Source: Microbacterium sp. Yaish 1 (GTDB lineage: Bacteria > Actinomycetota > Actinomycetes > Actinomycetales > Microbacteriaceae). From it: DNA of 64,000 bases. The stretch covers positions 124,001-188,000 of the forward strand of contig NZ_NPMR01000001.1 in the NCBI RefSeq assembly GCF_002245215.1, read 5' to 3'. The position numbers were made by a program, and so were the translations under genes. The number at the start of each line of letters is the position of its first letter. The first letter of the stretch is position 1. Shown piece after piece: positions 1-8,695 of this stretch. The notes below the pieces were generated by a model that worked only from the letters and a program-made list of their open reading frames with translations, had not been told where the DNA came from and made no database searches.

Positions 1-287
1 TGACGATGGACCAGGACACGCACGACGTGCAGGTCGGCGACGTCTCGATCGACCTGTCGCCCACCGAGTTCAAGCTGCTGCGCTACCTGATGCTCAACCC
101 CAACCGGGTGCTGAGCAAGGCGCAGATCCTCGACCACGTGTGGGAGTACGACTTCAACGGCGACGCCGGCATCGTCGAGAGCTACATCTCGTACCTCCGC
201 CGCAAGATCGACCCGCACTCCTCGGAGCCGCTGATCCAGACCAAGCGCGGTTTCGGATACATGCTCAAGGCCGACAAGTCGGCGTGA
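1..287 (+). CDS. OmpR/PhoB-type response regulator, C-terminal part (5' truncated by window edge)
   Basis: Only the DNA-binding half is present. The reading frame stays open to base 3, so the ATG at base 6 is an internal methionine and the receiver domain lies outside the window. What remains is a winged-helix effector domain: the beta-rich entry (DVSIDLSPTEFKLL), the recognition-helix region (LSKAQILDHVWEY) and the C-terminal wing (TKRGFGYML). It activates or represses promoters after phosphorylation by its partner. A sensor kinase gene follows immediately, so the two form a normal regulator-kinase operon. The stimulus cannot be read from the sequence. Confidence 0.93.
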   Translation, partial: TMDQDTHDVQVGDVSIDLSPTEFKLLRYLMLNPNRVLSKAQILDHVWEYDFNGDAGIVESYISYLRRKIDPHSSEPLIQTKRGFGYMLKADKSA

Positions 288-369
288 CCCGCGGGAGCGC
301 AGACGCCTGAGCGATTCCGCGAACGACGGCGTCACCCGGTGGTGGCGCGGCATCAGCCTGCGCACGAAG

Positions 370-2088
370 GTGACGGGCGTCATCGTCACCCTGCTCGCGA
401 TGGGTCTGATCGCTGCGGGCGTGGGAACGATGATCTTCCTCCGCAACGCCCAGGTCGCAGCTCTCGACGGCAGCCTGCGGTCGTTGGCCCCGACCGACCT
501 GGCGAGCACGGTGATGGACGTCACCGTCGAAGACGGAATCGCCCTCTTCGAGGCGAAGGAGTCACCGGCGCCGACCACCTTCGTCGTCGCGATCTACAGC
601 GCTGAGGGCGAGCTGCTGTCGGTCGCCGGCGGGCCCGAGTCGGTCCGCCCCGATCTGCCCGCCTCGTTCCCCCTCGACCGAACGCTCGTCAAGGGCACGG
701 AGCCCTTCGAGCTCCCCGCCCGCCAGGGGAACGGCACCTTCCACGCGAGCGTCGACATCCTCCAGCCCGAGGGATCGCGGGAGAGCTACACGCAGCTCGT
801 CGCGCTGCCGCTGACCTCGGTGACGCAGACCGTCGCGAACTTCATCAGCATCTACACCGTCATCGCAGCCCTCATCCTCGTAGCCGGCGCTCTCGGCACC
901 CGCTGGCTCGTGACGCTCACCTTCCGCAGCCTCAGCCAGGTCGAGGAGACCGCGATGACGATCGCGGCGGGCGACCTGAGCCAGCGCATGGGCGACATCT
1001 CCCCCGGCACCGAGGTAGGCCGGCTGAAGATCGCCATCAACGCGATGCTCGACCGCATCGACACCGCCCTGGCCCAGCGCGACGCCACAGTCCAGCAGAT
1101 GCGTCGGTTCATCGGCGACGCCAGTCACGAGCTGCGCACGCCGCTCGTGACGGTGCGCGGATATGCGGAGCTCTACCGCATGGGCGCGATCACCGACGCC
1201 GAGCACACGGCGCAGTCGATGGAGCGCATCGAGAAGGAGGCCGTTCGGATGAGCGGCCTCGTCGAGGACCTCCTGGCCCTCGCGCGCCTGGACGAACGTC
1301 GCGACCTGGTCATCACCCCCGTCGACCTGCGTCCCATTGCCCGTGATGCCGCGCTCGACACGCGTGCGGCGGCGCCCGAACGCCAGGTGTCGGTGATCGA
1401 GTACTCCGATGAGACGTTGACGGTGGATATGCCGGCGGACACGGGCACCGGTGCGACGGCCAAGCGTTCCGGCGGCGCCCGCAATCGCACGGGCCAGACG
1501 CTCGCCCGCCTGCGGCGACGCCCGAAGGACGAGCGCACCGCCCGATCGGGAACAGAGGCCGGCTCGACGTCCCGGAAGGGGGATGCCGCGTCGGCGAGCA
1601 GCTCGCCCGCCGCGGCCGCCGACACGAAGCCTCTGCTGCAGCCGGCCGAACCGCCGCTCGTCCCCGTCGTCCTCGGCGACGAGAACCGCATCCGCCAGGT
1701 CGTGGCGAACCTCATCGGCAACGCGCGGCGCTACAGCCCCGAAGGCACCCCGATCGAGATCGCCGTGGGGCTGGACCGCGACGCCCGCATGGGATGGATC
1801 TCGGTGATCGATCACGGTGAAGGCATCCCGGAACCGCTGCGCGAGAAGATCTTCCAGCGGTTCTGGCGCGCCGACACGTCGCGGACGCGCGAGACCGGAG
1901 GCTCCGGCCTCGGCCTGTCGATCGTGGCCTCGATCGTGGAGGCGCTGCACGGCTCGATCGACGTCCAGGCCACGCCCGGCGGCGGCGCCACGTTCCGCGT
2001 CGCATTCCCCCTGGCCGACCGCCGCGAGGCCGCCGAGCACCTCTGGATCGAGACCCAGCCGCTGCCGCGTCTGCGCGACGAGCGCTGA
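370..2088 (+). CDS. Membrane sensor histidine kinase with HAMP domain and a disordered insert
   Basis: Partner of the preceding response regulator. Numbered from the GTG at 370: a membrane helix at about 5-24, an extracytoplasmic segment, a second membrane helix near 160-180, a HAMP linker, and a HisKA dimerisation domain with the phospho-acceptor His253 in GDASHELRTPL. The ATPase domain has the N box (NLIGNARRYSPEG, about 447), then DHGEGIP and GGSGLGLSI. Residues about 356-425 are a basic, Ser/Ala-rich low-complexity stretch placed before the N box, which is unusual. The frame is open upstream and reads sensibly (RWWRGISLRTK). The true start may be CTG 307, which has GGGAG about ten bases ahead of it. 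Confidence 0.92.
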   Translation: MTGVIVTLLAMGLIAAGVGTMIFLRNAQVAALDGSLRSLAPTDLASTVMDVTVEDGIALFEAKESPAPTTFVVAIYSAEGELLSVAGGPESVRPDLPASFPLDRTLVKGTEPFELPARQGNGTFHASVDILQPEGSRESYTQLVALPLTSVTQTVANFISIYTVIAALILVAGALGTRWLVTLTFRSLSQVEETAMTIAAGDLSQRMGDISPGTEVGRLKIAINAMLDRIDTALAQRDATVQQMRRFIGDASHELRTPLVTVRGYAELYRMGAITDAEHTAQSMERIEKEAVRMSGLVEDLLALARLDERRDLVITPVDLRPIARDAALDTRAAAPERQVSVIEYSDETLTVDMPADTGTGATAKRSGGARNRTGQTLARLRRRPKDERTARSGTEAGSTSRKGDAASASSSPAAAADTKPLLQPAEPPLVPVVLGDENRIRQVVANLIGNARRYSPEGTPIEIAVGLDRDARMGWISVIDHGEGIPEPLREKIFQRFWRADTSRTRETGGSGLGLSIVASIVEALHGSIDVQATPGGGATFRVAFPLADRREAAEHLWIETQPLPRLRDER

Positions 2089-2222
2089 GCGGGGGCCGCG
2101 GCGCGGTTCCTCCCCCGCCAGCGCCCAGCGTCTGTCTCTCCCCGATCCGCTCGAGCTGCGACCACAGCGGCCGGGCAGCGGCCTACCGTGTCGGCATCCC
2201 ATCGCACGACGCAAGGAGCGAC

Positions 2223-2510
2223 ATGGCCATCTTCTCCATCGACAGCGACGCCGTGGCGAGTGCCACCGCCGCCATCCGAGCCACCTCGGGACGCATCGAG
2301 AGCGACACCGGCGCCATGATGGCGCAGCTGACTCAGCTGCAGGGATCGTGGACCGGAAGCGCGGCGCTCGCCTTCCAGGCTGTCGTCGAGCGCTGGCGCG
2401 CCGCCCAGCGCGAAGTCGAGGCGGCCCTCGGCGACATCGGATCGGCGTTGGATGCCGCGGGCCAGCAGTACCTGCATGCCGAGACTGCGGCCGCCGGTCT
2501 CTTCCGCTGA
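2223..2510 (+). CDS. WXG100-family (ESAT-6-like) small helical protein
   Basis: A 95-residue protein of the ESAT-6/WXG100 type. Its length is typical, it is almost entirely alpha-helical by composition, and the central turn carries the W-x-G signature (GSWTGSAAL, near residues 40-48) between two helices. Family members form helical-hairpin dimers and are usually exported by type VII (ESX) systems. No EccC ATPase, EccB or mycosin gene lies in this window, so it is an orphan copy here. The start has an AAGGAG-like ribosome site a few bases upstream. Substrate partner and export route are unknown. Confidence 0.85.
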   Translation: MAIFSIDSDAVASATAAIRATSGRIESDTGAMMAQLTQLQGSWTGSAALAFQAVVERWRAAQREVEAALGDIGSALDAAGQQYLHAETAAAGLFR

Positions 2511-2528
2511 ACCCGCCCGGAAACGCGG

Positions 2529-2556
2529 AACGGCCCCTCCCGAAGGAGGGGCCGTT
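2529..2556. terminator. Bidirectional hairpin between the WXG100 gene and groEL
   Basis: A perfect 12-base-pair stem (AACGGCCCCTCC / GGAGGGGCCGTT) closes a CGAA tetraloop. It sits between the converging WXG100 and groEL genes and can end transcription from both sides. Confidence 0.85.
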
Positions 2557-2570
2557 CTGTCTGCGATGGA

Positions 2571-4254
<1,684 letters not shown>

Positions 4255-4261
4255 AGCCATT

Positions 4262-4288
4262 CTGGCACTCGCCCATGGGGAGTGCAAG
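4262..4288 (-). promoter_or_regulatory. CIRCE operator, imperfect second copy
   Basis: CTGGCACTC, nine bases, GAGTGCAAG. The core GCACTC/GAGTGC halves are intact but the outer positions are degenerate. It lies seven bases beyond the perfect copy, so HrcA could bind both sites next to each other. Confidence 0.85.
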
Positions 4289-4320
4289 CCGCCCCGCCCG
4301 CGACCGGAACGGGAAACGAC

Positions 4321-4348
4321 AGAGCGCGCCGCGATGGCGGCGCGCTCT
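4321..4348 (-). terminator. Terminator hairpin after the cold shock gene
   Basis: A perfect 12-base-pair stem (AGAGCGCGCCGC / GCGGCGCGCTCT) around a GATG loop, 16 bases after the cspA stop. On the minus strand it is followed by GTCGTTTCCC, a weak T run. Confidence 0.8.
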
Positions 4349-4364
4349 GTGCGAGTGGTGCGAT

Positions 4365-4568
4365 TCAGGCGACGACACGCACCGATTCCGCTTGCGGACC
4401 CTTCTGCCCCGTCCCCACGGTGAACTCGACCGCTTGCCCTTCCTCGAGCACGCGGAAGCCGCTCATCTCGATGTTGGAGTAGTGGACGAAGACGTCCTGC
4501 CCCTCGTTCACGGTGATGAAGCCGAAACCCTTCTCGGCGTTGAACCACTTGACGGTGCCCTGTGTCAT
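4365..4568 (-). CDS. cspA: Cold shock protein, CspA family
   Basis: A 67-residue single cold-shock domain that binds single-stranded RNA and DNA and acts as an RNA chaperone. RNP1 (KGFGFI, about residues 13-18) and RNP2 (DVFVHY, about 25-30) are both intact, with the usual TVKWFN opening and GPQAESV ending. AGGAGA precedes the ATG. The 121-base leader upstream contains a 14-base palindrome (CGCCGGATCCGGCG, about 4617-4630), which may fold in the mRNA, as expected for cold-shock genes with structured leaders. It is transcribed alone, away from groEL's regulators. Confidence 0.96.
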   Translation of the reverse strand: MTQGTVKWFNAEKGFGFITVNEGQDVFVHYSNIEMSGFRVLEEGQAVEFTVGTGQKGPQAESVRVVA

Positions 4569-4664
4569 GCGAATCTCCTGATGCTGTGCGACAGCGTCAT
4601 CGTATGCAGGGCGTTCCGCCGGATCCGGCGCTTCCGGTCACTGTTGACACGGCCGCATCGAGAA

Positions 4665-4680
4665 TTTCACGAGCGTGAAA
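4665..4680. promoter_or_regulatory. 16-base palindrome between cspA and the LytR_C gene
   Basis: TTTCACG-AG-CGTGAAA is a perfect 7-2-7 palindrome ten bases beyond the stop of the LytR_C-domain gene and upstream of cspA. It could be a regulator site for cspA or a weak terminator for the gene before it. The sequence does not decide between these. Confidence 0.5.
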
Positions 4681-4689
4681 CACGCCCCC

Positions 4690-5274
4690 TCATTCGCCGC
4701 CGGAAGAGCCGCCCGCCCGGTCCTCGCCGACCACCACGGTCAGCTGCTTGCTCGGGGTTCCGTCGGCCGCGTCAGGGCCCGCGTAGGCCTCGCTCATCTC
4801 CACGTCCGCACCGCCGATGACCTGCGCGAGACCTCGCGCGGCGCCCTCGTCCTCCGCGTTGACATAGAAGATCGTGGTCGTCGCGAAGTCGTGGGTGCTG
4901 GCGTCGCCCGCGTCCACGACATCCGAGTTCCATCCAGCACCGACGACGGTGTCGCGGAGGGCGGTCGCAAGTCCGCGCTCGGAGGTGGCGTTGAGGATCA
5001 GCACCGGATACGACGTGTCGACCACCGGATCGGCTTCCACCGGGGCTTCGACCACGGCCGTCGCGGTCGGCTCCGCCGGGAAGAGCGCGATGCGCCCCGT
5101 GACGATCATCGTGCCGACGATGCCCGCCGCGACCAGGACGAGAACCGCGCCCGCTGCCCAGGCCAGGACGACGCCGGCACGGAGCCGGGGGTTCTCCGCC
5201 CGGTGGGCGCCGACCCGGGTGGTGTCGGCGGGGAGCTCGTCGAAACGGTCTTTCGGGTATGTCGTTGTCGGCAC
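4690..5274 (-). CDS. Membrane-anchored protein with a LytR C-terminal domain
   Basis: 194 residues. A cytoplasmic N-terminus of about 33 residues is followed by one membrane helix (about 34-60), an acidic and Val-rich linker, and a LytR_C-type domain (about 87-185; VLILNATSERGLA, then ATTTIFYVN). This domain is often found C-terminal to LCP wall-ligase proteins, but here no LCP domain is present. The GTG start has no ribosome site. Instead TAGCAT, a possible -10 box, lies six bases before it, so the message may be leaderless. It follows a DUF3263 gene by 29 bases on the same strand. Exact role unknown; envelope-linked by topology. Confidence 0.82.
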   Translation of the reverse strand: MPTTTYPKDRFDELPADTTRVGAHRAENPRLRAGVVLAWAAGAVLVLVAAGIVGTMIVTGRIALFPAEPTATAVVEAPVEADPVVDTSYPVLILNATSERGLATALRDTVVGAGWNSDVVDAGDASTHDFATTTIFYVNAEDEGAARGLAQVIGGADVEMSEAYAGPDAADGTPSKQLTVVVGEDRAGGSSGGE

Positions 5275-5303
5275 GGAGGAATGCTATCTGGCGAAGCTCC
5301 GCG

Positions 5304-5546
5304 TCACATGGCCGCGCGTTCGGCTCGCGAGCGCTCCGCAGCCGCGCGCATGCGCCGCAGCCGGTGCACGAGCATCGGGTCGTGCGAGACCGCGTCAGCC
5401 GAGTCGATGATGCGCCCGAGCAACTGGTAGTACCGAGCGGGGCTCATCGAGAGCTCGGCGCGTACCGCCTCTTCCTTCGCGCCGCTGTGGGCACCCCAGC
5501 GCGCCTCGAAGTCGAGGATCGAACGGTCGCGATCGGAAAGTGCCAC
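5304..5546 (-). CDS. DUF3263 family small protein
   Basis: An 80-residue, highly charged, helical protein with the pattern of the actinobacterial DUF3263 family (LSDRDRSILDFEARWG at the N-terminus, then ARYYQLLGRIIDS). The family looks like a small helix-turn-helix or helical-bundle protein, and its function is unknown. The GTG start lies nine bases after the stop of the DUF2332 gene, and the LytR_C gene follows 29 bases on, so the three probably share a transcript. The C-terminus is Arg/Ala-rich. Confidence 0.8.
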   Translation of the reverse strand: MALSDRDRSILDFEARWGAHSGAKEEAVRAELSMSPARYYQLLGRIIDSADAVSHDPMLVHRLRRMRAAAERSRAERAAM

Positions 5547-5555
5547 CCCTCCACG

Positions 5556-6554
5556 CTACGACCGTGGACGCTCGGATCCGGGACGCCACTCCCACCACCG
5601 TCCGAGCGGGTCGGCCGCCGCGTCGATCTCGCCGTCGAGCGCGACGGCGAAGCCTCCTCGCCAGCCGCTCGGCGTTCCCCCCGACCACGCGTCGTGGGTC
5701 GCCGGGTCGTCGATCGTGAGCCACCGCCCGAGACTCCGGGCGCGCTCGATCACGCGCGAACGACGCTCGCGTGGGATGTGGACGAGGACGCCGGGGGTGG
5801 TGATCACCAGCGTCGCCCCCGCCGGCGCGAGAGCCGCGACCTCCGGCAGCAGGTCGAGAGCGTCTCCGGCGAAGAGGAGCGGCGGGTCGGATGCCGCGAT
5901 CGCCGCAGCCGCGCGGATCCGCTCGGCCCGCCCGTCCTCGCCGGGCCAGACCAGCCGAGCCAGCCAGTCGACGTCGCGAGGGTCGCGCACGTCGAGCGGG
6001 GCCAGATCGATGCCGGCACGCCAGACGATCTCGGGATGCCGCACCTGCGGCATCCGCTCCCCCGCCACCGCACTGACGAGCTCGACCTCCGAGGCGCCGG
6101 CCACCGGGTCGAGCCGCACGTGGCCCCCGCCTGCGCCGGCATACCGGTACGAGTAGCGGTCGGGATACAGGCACAGCCCCGCGCTCGCCCCGACCTCCAG
6201 CAGCGCAATCGGGCCGGCCACCCGCGAGAGAGTCGGGAGGAGCGCCGCACAGCGCAGGGGCTCGTTCGTCTGCACAGAGCGCGCGAGGCTCTCCGACACC
6301 ACGGCCTCGTCATGCGCCAGCACCCATGCGGCCCATTGCTCCGCGTCGACGTCGCCCGACCCGAGCAGCCGGCACACCGCGAACACGAGCGGCGGCTGAC
6401 GCCGGTTCGCCGGAAGCCGCGAGAGCACGTCTTGCAGAGCCGGATCCTCGACGACGCGCCACGCCCAATCGGCGTACAGGTCGGAGCGGCCGGGAGCCTC
6501 GTCTGCGGCGAAACGCCGGTAGCGCTCGATCACGGCGGCGTACTCGTCGGACAT
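5556..6554 (-). CDS. DUF2332 family protein
   Basis: 332 residues from the ATG at 6554 (MSDEYAAVIERYRRFA). The reading frame runs further upstream, but that part overlaps msrB on the other strand and is not coding. The protein fits the DUF2332 family, which has a Rossmann-like core reminiscent of methyltransferases: LLEVGASAGLCLYPDRY near residues 120-135, then PLLFAGDALDLL. No enzyme activity is established for the family. It is divergent from msrB, with 66 bases between the starts, and leads the DUF3263-LytR_C group. Confidence 0.8.
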   Translation of the reverse strand: MSDEYAAVIERYRRFAADEAPGRSDLYADWAWRVVEDPALQDVLSRLPANRRQPPLVFAVCRLLGSGDVDAEQWAAWVLAHDEAVVSESLARSVQTNEPLRCAALLPTLSRVAGPIALLEVGASAGLCLYPDRYSYRYAGAGGGHVRLDPVAGASEVELVSAVAGERMPQVRHPEIVWRAGIDLAPLDVRDPRDVDWLARLVWPGEDGRAERIRAAAAIAASDPPLLFAGDALDLLPEVAALAPAGATLVITTPGVLVHIPRERRSRVIERARSLGRWLTIDDPATHDAWSGGTPSGWRGGFAVALDGEIDAAADPLGRWWEWRPGSERPRS

Positions 6555-6620
6555 GAGGACATTCTCCGGGAACATCGACCCGCAACGTCGAGTTGAATAG
6601 GACGAGGCGAAGGAGCAGAC

Positions 6621-7028
6621 ATGACCTATTCCGTGAACAAGACCGACGAGCAGTGGCGCGAAGAGCTCACCCCCGAGCAGTACGCAGTGCTGCGGCAGGC
6701 CGGCACCGAACGCGCGTGGACCGGGGAGCTGCTCGACGAGAGCCGCGCGGGCCTGTACACCTGCGCCGCCTGCGGCGCCGAGCTGTTCCAGAGCGGCACG
6801 AAGTTCGACTCGCACTGCGGCTGGCCGAGCTTCTACGAGTCGGTGCGTCCCGAAGCGGTCGAGCTCATCGAGGACCGTTCGCACGGGATGGTGCGCACGG
6901 AGGTGCGCTGCGCGAACTGCGGTTCGCACCTGGGCCACGTCTTCCCCGACGGTTTCGGCACCCCCACCGGTGACCGCTACTGCATGAACTCGCTGTCGCT
7001 GTCGTTCACGCCCGAGCAGGAGAAGTGA
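6621..7028 (+). CDS. msrB: Peptide-methionine (R)-S-oxide reductase MsrB
   Basis: Repairs methionine R-sulfoxide in oxidised proteins. At 135 residues it is a complete single-domain MsrB. It has both zinc-binding CXXC pairs (CAAC and CANC), the GWPSF and HLGHVF motifs, and the catalytic Cys121 in RYCMNS. The ATG is preceded by an AAGGAG ribosome site. The next gene starts inside its stop codon (GTGA overlap), so the two are translationally coupled. Confidence 0.97.
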   Translation: MTYSVNKTDEQWREELTPEQYAVLRQAGTERAWTGELLDESRAGLYTCAACGAELFQSGTKFDSHCGWPSFYESVRPEAVELIEDRSHGMVRTEVRCANCGSHLGHVFPDGFGTPTGDRYCMNSLSLSFTPEQEK

Positions 7029-7561
7029 CCGGAGCCTTCGAGGCCGCCGGCGCACGCCGGTCGTGGTCGAAGGTCACCGACGAGGCCCCCTCGCACGACG
7101 AGCTCGTGCGACTGATCTCGGCCGCGGGCCGCGTCGCCGACCATTCCTCGTTGCGTCCGTGGCGGCTCATCGAGATCCGAGGCGACGGACGCACCCGACT
7201 GGGCCGCGCGCTGAACAAGGCCGAGGGCAAACGCGGTGTCTCGACGAAGCCGATGCGCGCACCGCTGCTGATCGCGGTCGTCGCGAGCTACAGCAAGAAG
7301 AGCAAGGTCCCGCGGTGGGAACAGGAGGCCGTCGCATCCGGGGTGGCGCACATGCTGAGCCTGTTGCTCGACGAGGCGGGCTGGGGCGTGTTCTGGCGCA
7401 CCGGCAGCGCCACGCGCTCCAAGGCCGTCGCGAAGGCGCACAAGCTCGGCAAGCGCGAGGAACTGCTCGGGTGGCTCTACGTGGGCGGTAAGCCGTCGGA
7501 CCGGGACTCGGGCCGACGCAAGACGATCGACGGCGAGGACTTCCTCAGCCCCATGCCCTGA
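7025..7561 (+). CDS. Nitroreductase-family protein
   Basis: 178 residues with the nitroreductase fold. The FMN-phosphate contact region reads AGRVADHSSLRPWRL (about 34-48). The Gly/Ala-rich helix (ASGVAHMLSLLLDEAGWG, about 103-120) and the C-terminal GWLYVGG strand are typical. Members reduce nitro or quinone compounds with NAD(P)H through FMN. It is shorter than many members and its substrate is unknown. It overlaps msrB by four bases, so a shared role in oxidative or electrophile stress is likely. Confidence 0.85.
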   Translation: MTGAFEAAGARRSWSKVTDEAPSHDELVRLISAAGRVADHSSLRPWRLIEIRGDGRTRLGRALNKAEGKRGVSTKPMRAPLLIAVVASYSKKSKVPRWEQEAVASGVAHMLSLLLDEAGWGVFWRTGSATRSKAVAKAHKLGKREELLGWLYVGGKPSDRDSGRRKTIDGEDFLSPMP

Positions 7562-7566
7562 ACGCG

Positions 7567-7836
7567 TCAGGTGGGCGGCTGCCCGCCGGATCGCACCCGC
7601 CGCGTCGTGAGGCGACTGTCATCGAGCAGGTCGGACATGTCGACGTCGAGGGCTGCTGAGATGCGTGCCAGCTCCTCGATCGACATCGCCGAGGGGCGTC
7701 GGACGTGCAGGCGGCGGGCGAGGGTTCGCATCGGGATGCCGCTCGCCTCGGCGAGCCATTCCTGCGTCAACCGCTCATCCGCGAGGACCGCACGGATGGA
7801 CCGAGCCACTCGAGCGCTTAGCAAGCCGTCTGCCAT
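7567..7836 (-). CDS. XRE-family helix-turn-helix regulator (small)
   Basis: 89 residues from the ATG at 7836. It has a single helix-turn-helix (LTQEWLAEASGIPMRTLARRL, about 26-46) with a C-terminal dimerisation stretch (ISAALDVDMSDLL). This start was chosen over the upstream in-frame ATG because the palindrome TGCCATATGGCA overlaps the 7836 start codon, as expected for autoregulation. It is divergent from a pair of larger XRE genes and an IrrE-type peptidase, which looks like a phage- or stress-type control switch. Confidence 0.85.
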   Translation of the reverse strand: MADGLLSARVARSIRAVLADERLTQEWLAEASGIPMRTLARRLHVRRPSAMSIEELARISAALDVDMSDLLDDSRLTTRRVRSGGQPPT

Positions 7837-7842
7837 ATGGCA
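7831..7842. promoter_or_regulatory. Palindromic operator over the XRE start codon
   Basis: TGCCATATGGCA, a perfect 12-base palindrome spanning the start of the small XRE gene. It shares its half-site with the next palindrome 16 bases further on. Confidence 0.6.
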
Positions 7843-7857
7843 ACAGTATTGACGCTC

Positions 7858-7871
7858 TTGCCACATGGCAA
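7858..7871. promoter_or_regulatory. Second palindromic operator in the XRE divergent region
   Basis: TTGCCA-CA-TGGCAA, a 6-2-6 palindrome centred between the divergent XRE genes. TTGACG at 7849 could be a -35 box for the rightward gene, which would place this site over its spacer. Confidence 0.6.
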
Positions 7872-7873
7872 TA

Positions 7874-8293
7874 GTTCCGCCAAACTTGGCACGTGCCCAC
7901 AGGAAGAACGCCGGAACCCGGCCCGCTCAGCCACCATGTCGCGCATCTGCTCGCCACCGAGATCGCTCGCCGCGGACTGCGGCAGACAGACGTCGCCGCA
8001 CAAGCGGGCATGTCGGCCTCGCAGCTTTCGCGCGTCCTCGCCGTGAAGAAGGTCTTCACACTCGACCAGCTCGACGCGGTGTGCCGCGCCGTCGGCATCC
8101 CCATCGCGCAGGTCGTCGTGATGCCCGGCGGACGCGCGCGGCGCGCCCGCCGAACCGGTGGCATCGCGCCCATCGATATCGGACCGGCGCGCCGCACCGT
8201 GCGGGCGGTGGCCAAAGCACCGCAGGACGACCTCGGCGGGGACGACGGTCGCGGATGACGAGATGCTCGGAACGGGGCGACACGATCGCGACA
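7874..8293 (+). repeat. Tandem duplication, unit 1 (420-base period)
   Basis: This unit and the next are about 85-90 percent alike over roughly 400 bases. Each begins with a short palindrome (GCCAAACTTGGC at 7879 here, GCCAGACTTGGC at 8299 in unit 2) and a GTG-started XRE gene at the same offset. At its end, unit 1 also contains a remnant of the peptidase gene start (GTCGCGGATGACGAGATG at about 8248), whose GTG has become GTC. Confidence 0.85.
7893..8258 (+). CDS. XRE-family regulator, duplicate copy 1
   Basis: 121 residues. The helix-turn-helix spans about 20-75 (GLRQTDVAAQAGMSASQLSR, then VKKVFTLDQLDAVCRAVGI), and a basic tail includes GGRARRARRTGG. The GTG start sits just after the palindrome GCCAAACTTGGC and has no obvious ribosome site, so the message may have a very short leader. 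It is the diverged twin of the gene at 8313. The helix-turn-helix is nearly identical, while the tail after the CRAVG.PIAQVV segment differs most. It probably represses through the nearby TGGC-type palindromes. Confidence 0.85.
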   Translation: MPTGRTPEPGPLSHHVAHLLATEIARRGLRQTDVAAQAGMSASQLSRVLAVKKVFTLDQLDAVCRAVGIPIAQVVVMPGGRARRARRTGGIAPIDIGPARRTVRAVAKAPQDDLGGDDGRG

Positions 8294-8695
8294 ACTCCGC
8301 CAGACTTGGCACGTGCCCTCAGGAAAGACCCCGCAACCCGGCCCGCTCAGTCGTCATGTCGCGAATCTGCTCGCTGCCGAGATCGCACGCCGCGGATTGC
8401 GTCAGACGGACGTCGCAGCGCGGGCGGGCATGTCGGCCTCGCAGCTGTCGCGCGTGCTCGCCGCCAAGAAGGTCTTCACGCTCGATCAACTCGACGCGGT
8501 GTGCCGCGCGGTCGGCACCCCCATCGCGCAGGTCGTCGACATGCCGGGACAGCAGCCCCACCGGGCCCGCACCGGGTCCCCCGTCCCCCGCATCGATGTC
8601 GGACCCTCACGCGATACTGAGCGTGCGGTGGCCAAAGCGCCACACGACGACCGCGGAGGGGACGACGGTGACGGATGACGAACTTCTCGACACAC
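8294..8695 (+). repeat. Tandem duplication, unit 2 (420-base period)
   Basis: Second unit of the XRE duplication. It starts with the palindrome GCCAGACTTGGC (8299-8310), carries the second XRE gene, and runs into the first codons of the intact IrrE-type gene, where similarity to unit 1 ends. Confidence 0.85.
8313..8678 (+). CDS. XRE-family regulator, duplicate copy 2
   Basis: 121 residues, twin of the gene at 7893. It keeps the same helix-turn-helix (GLRQTDVAARAGMSASQLSR) and length, and has a diverged tail (PGQQPHRARTGSP). It overlaps the start of the downstream peptidase gene by 11 bases. The pair therefore matches the XRE-repressor plus ImmA/IrrE-peptidase arrangement in which the peptidase cleaves the repressor to switch genes on. 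Whether copy 1, copy 2 or both are substrates is not visible. Confidence 0.86.
   Translation: MPSGKTPQPGPLSRHVANLLAAEIARRGLRQTDVAARAGMSASQLSRVLAAKKVFTLDQLDAVCRAVGTPIAQVVDMPGQQPHRARTGSPVPRIDVGPSRDTERAVAKAPHDDRGGDDGDG

Noticed and set aside
562-2214. Leftward 550-codon open frame opposite the sensor kinase
   Set aside because: It mirrors the kinase on the other strand, has no domain and no ribosome site; high GC makes antisense frames long.
6555-7055. N-terminal extension of the DUF2332 gene
   Set aside because: Overlaps msrB fully on the opposite strand; the natural start MSDEYAAV lies at 6554.
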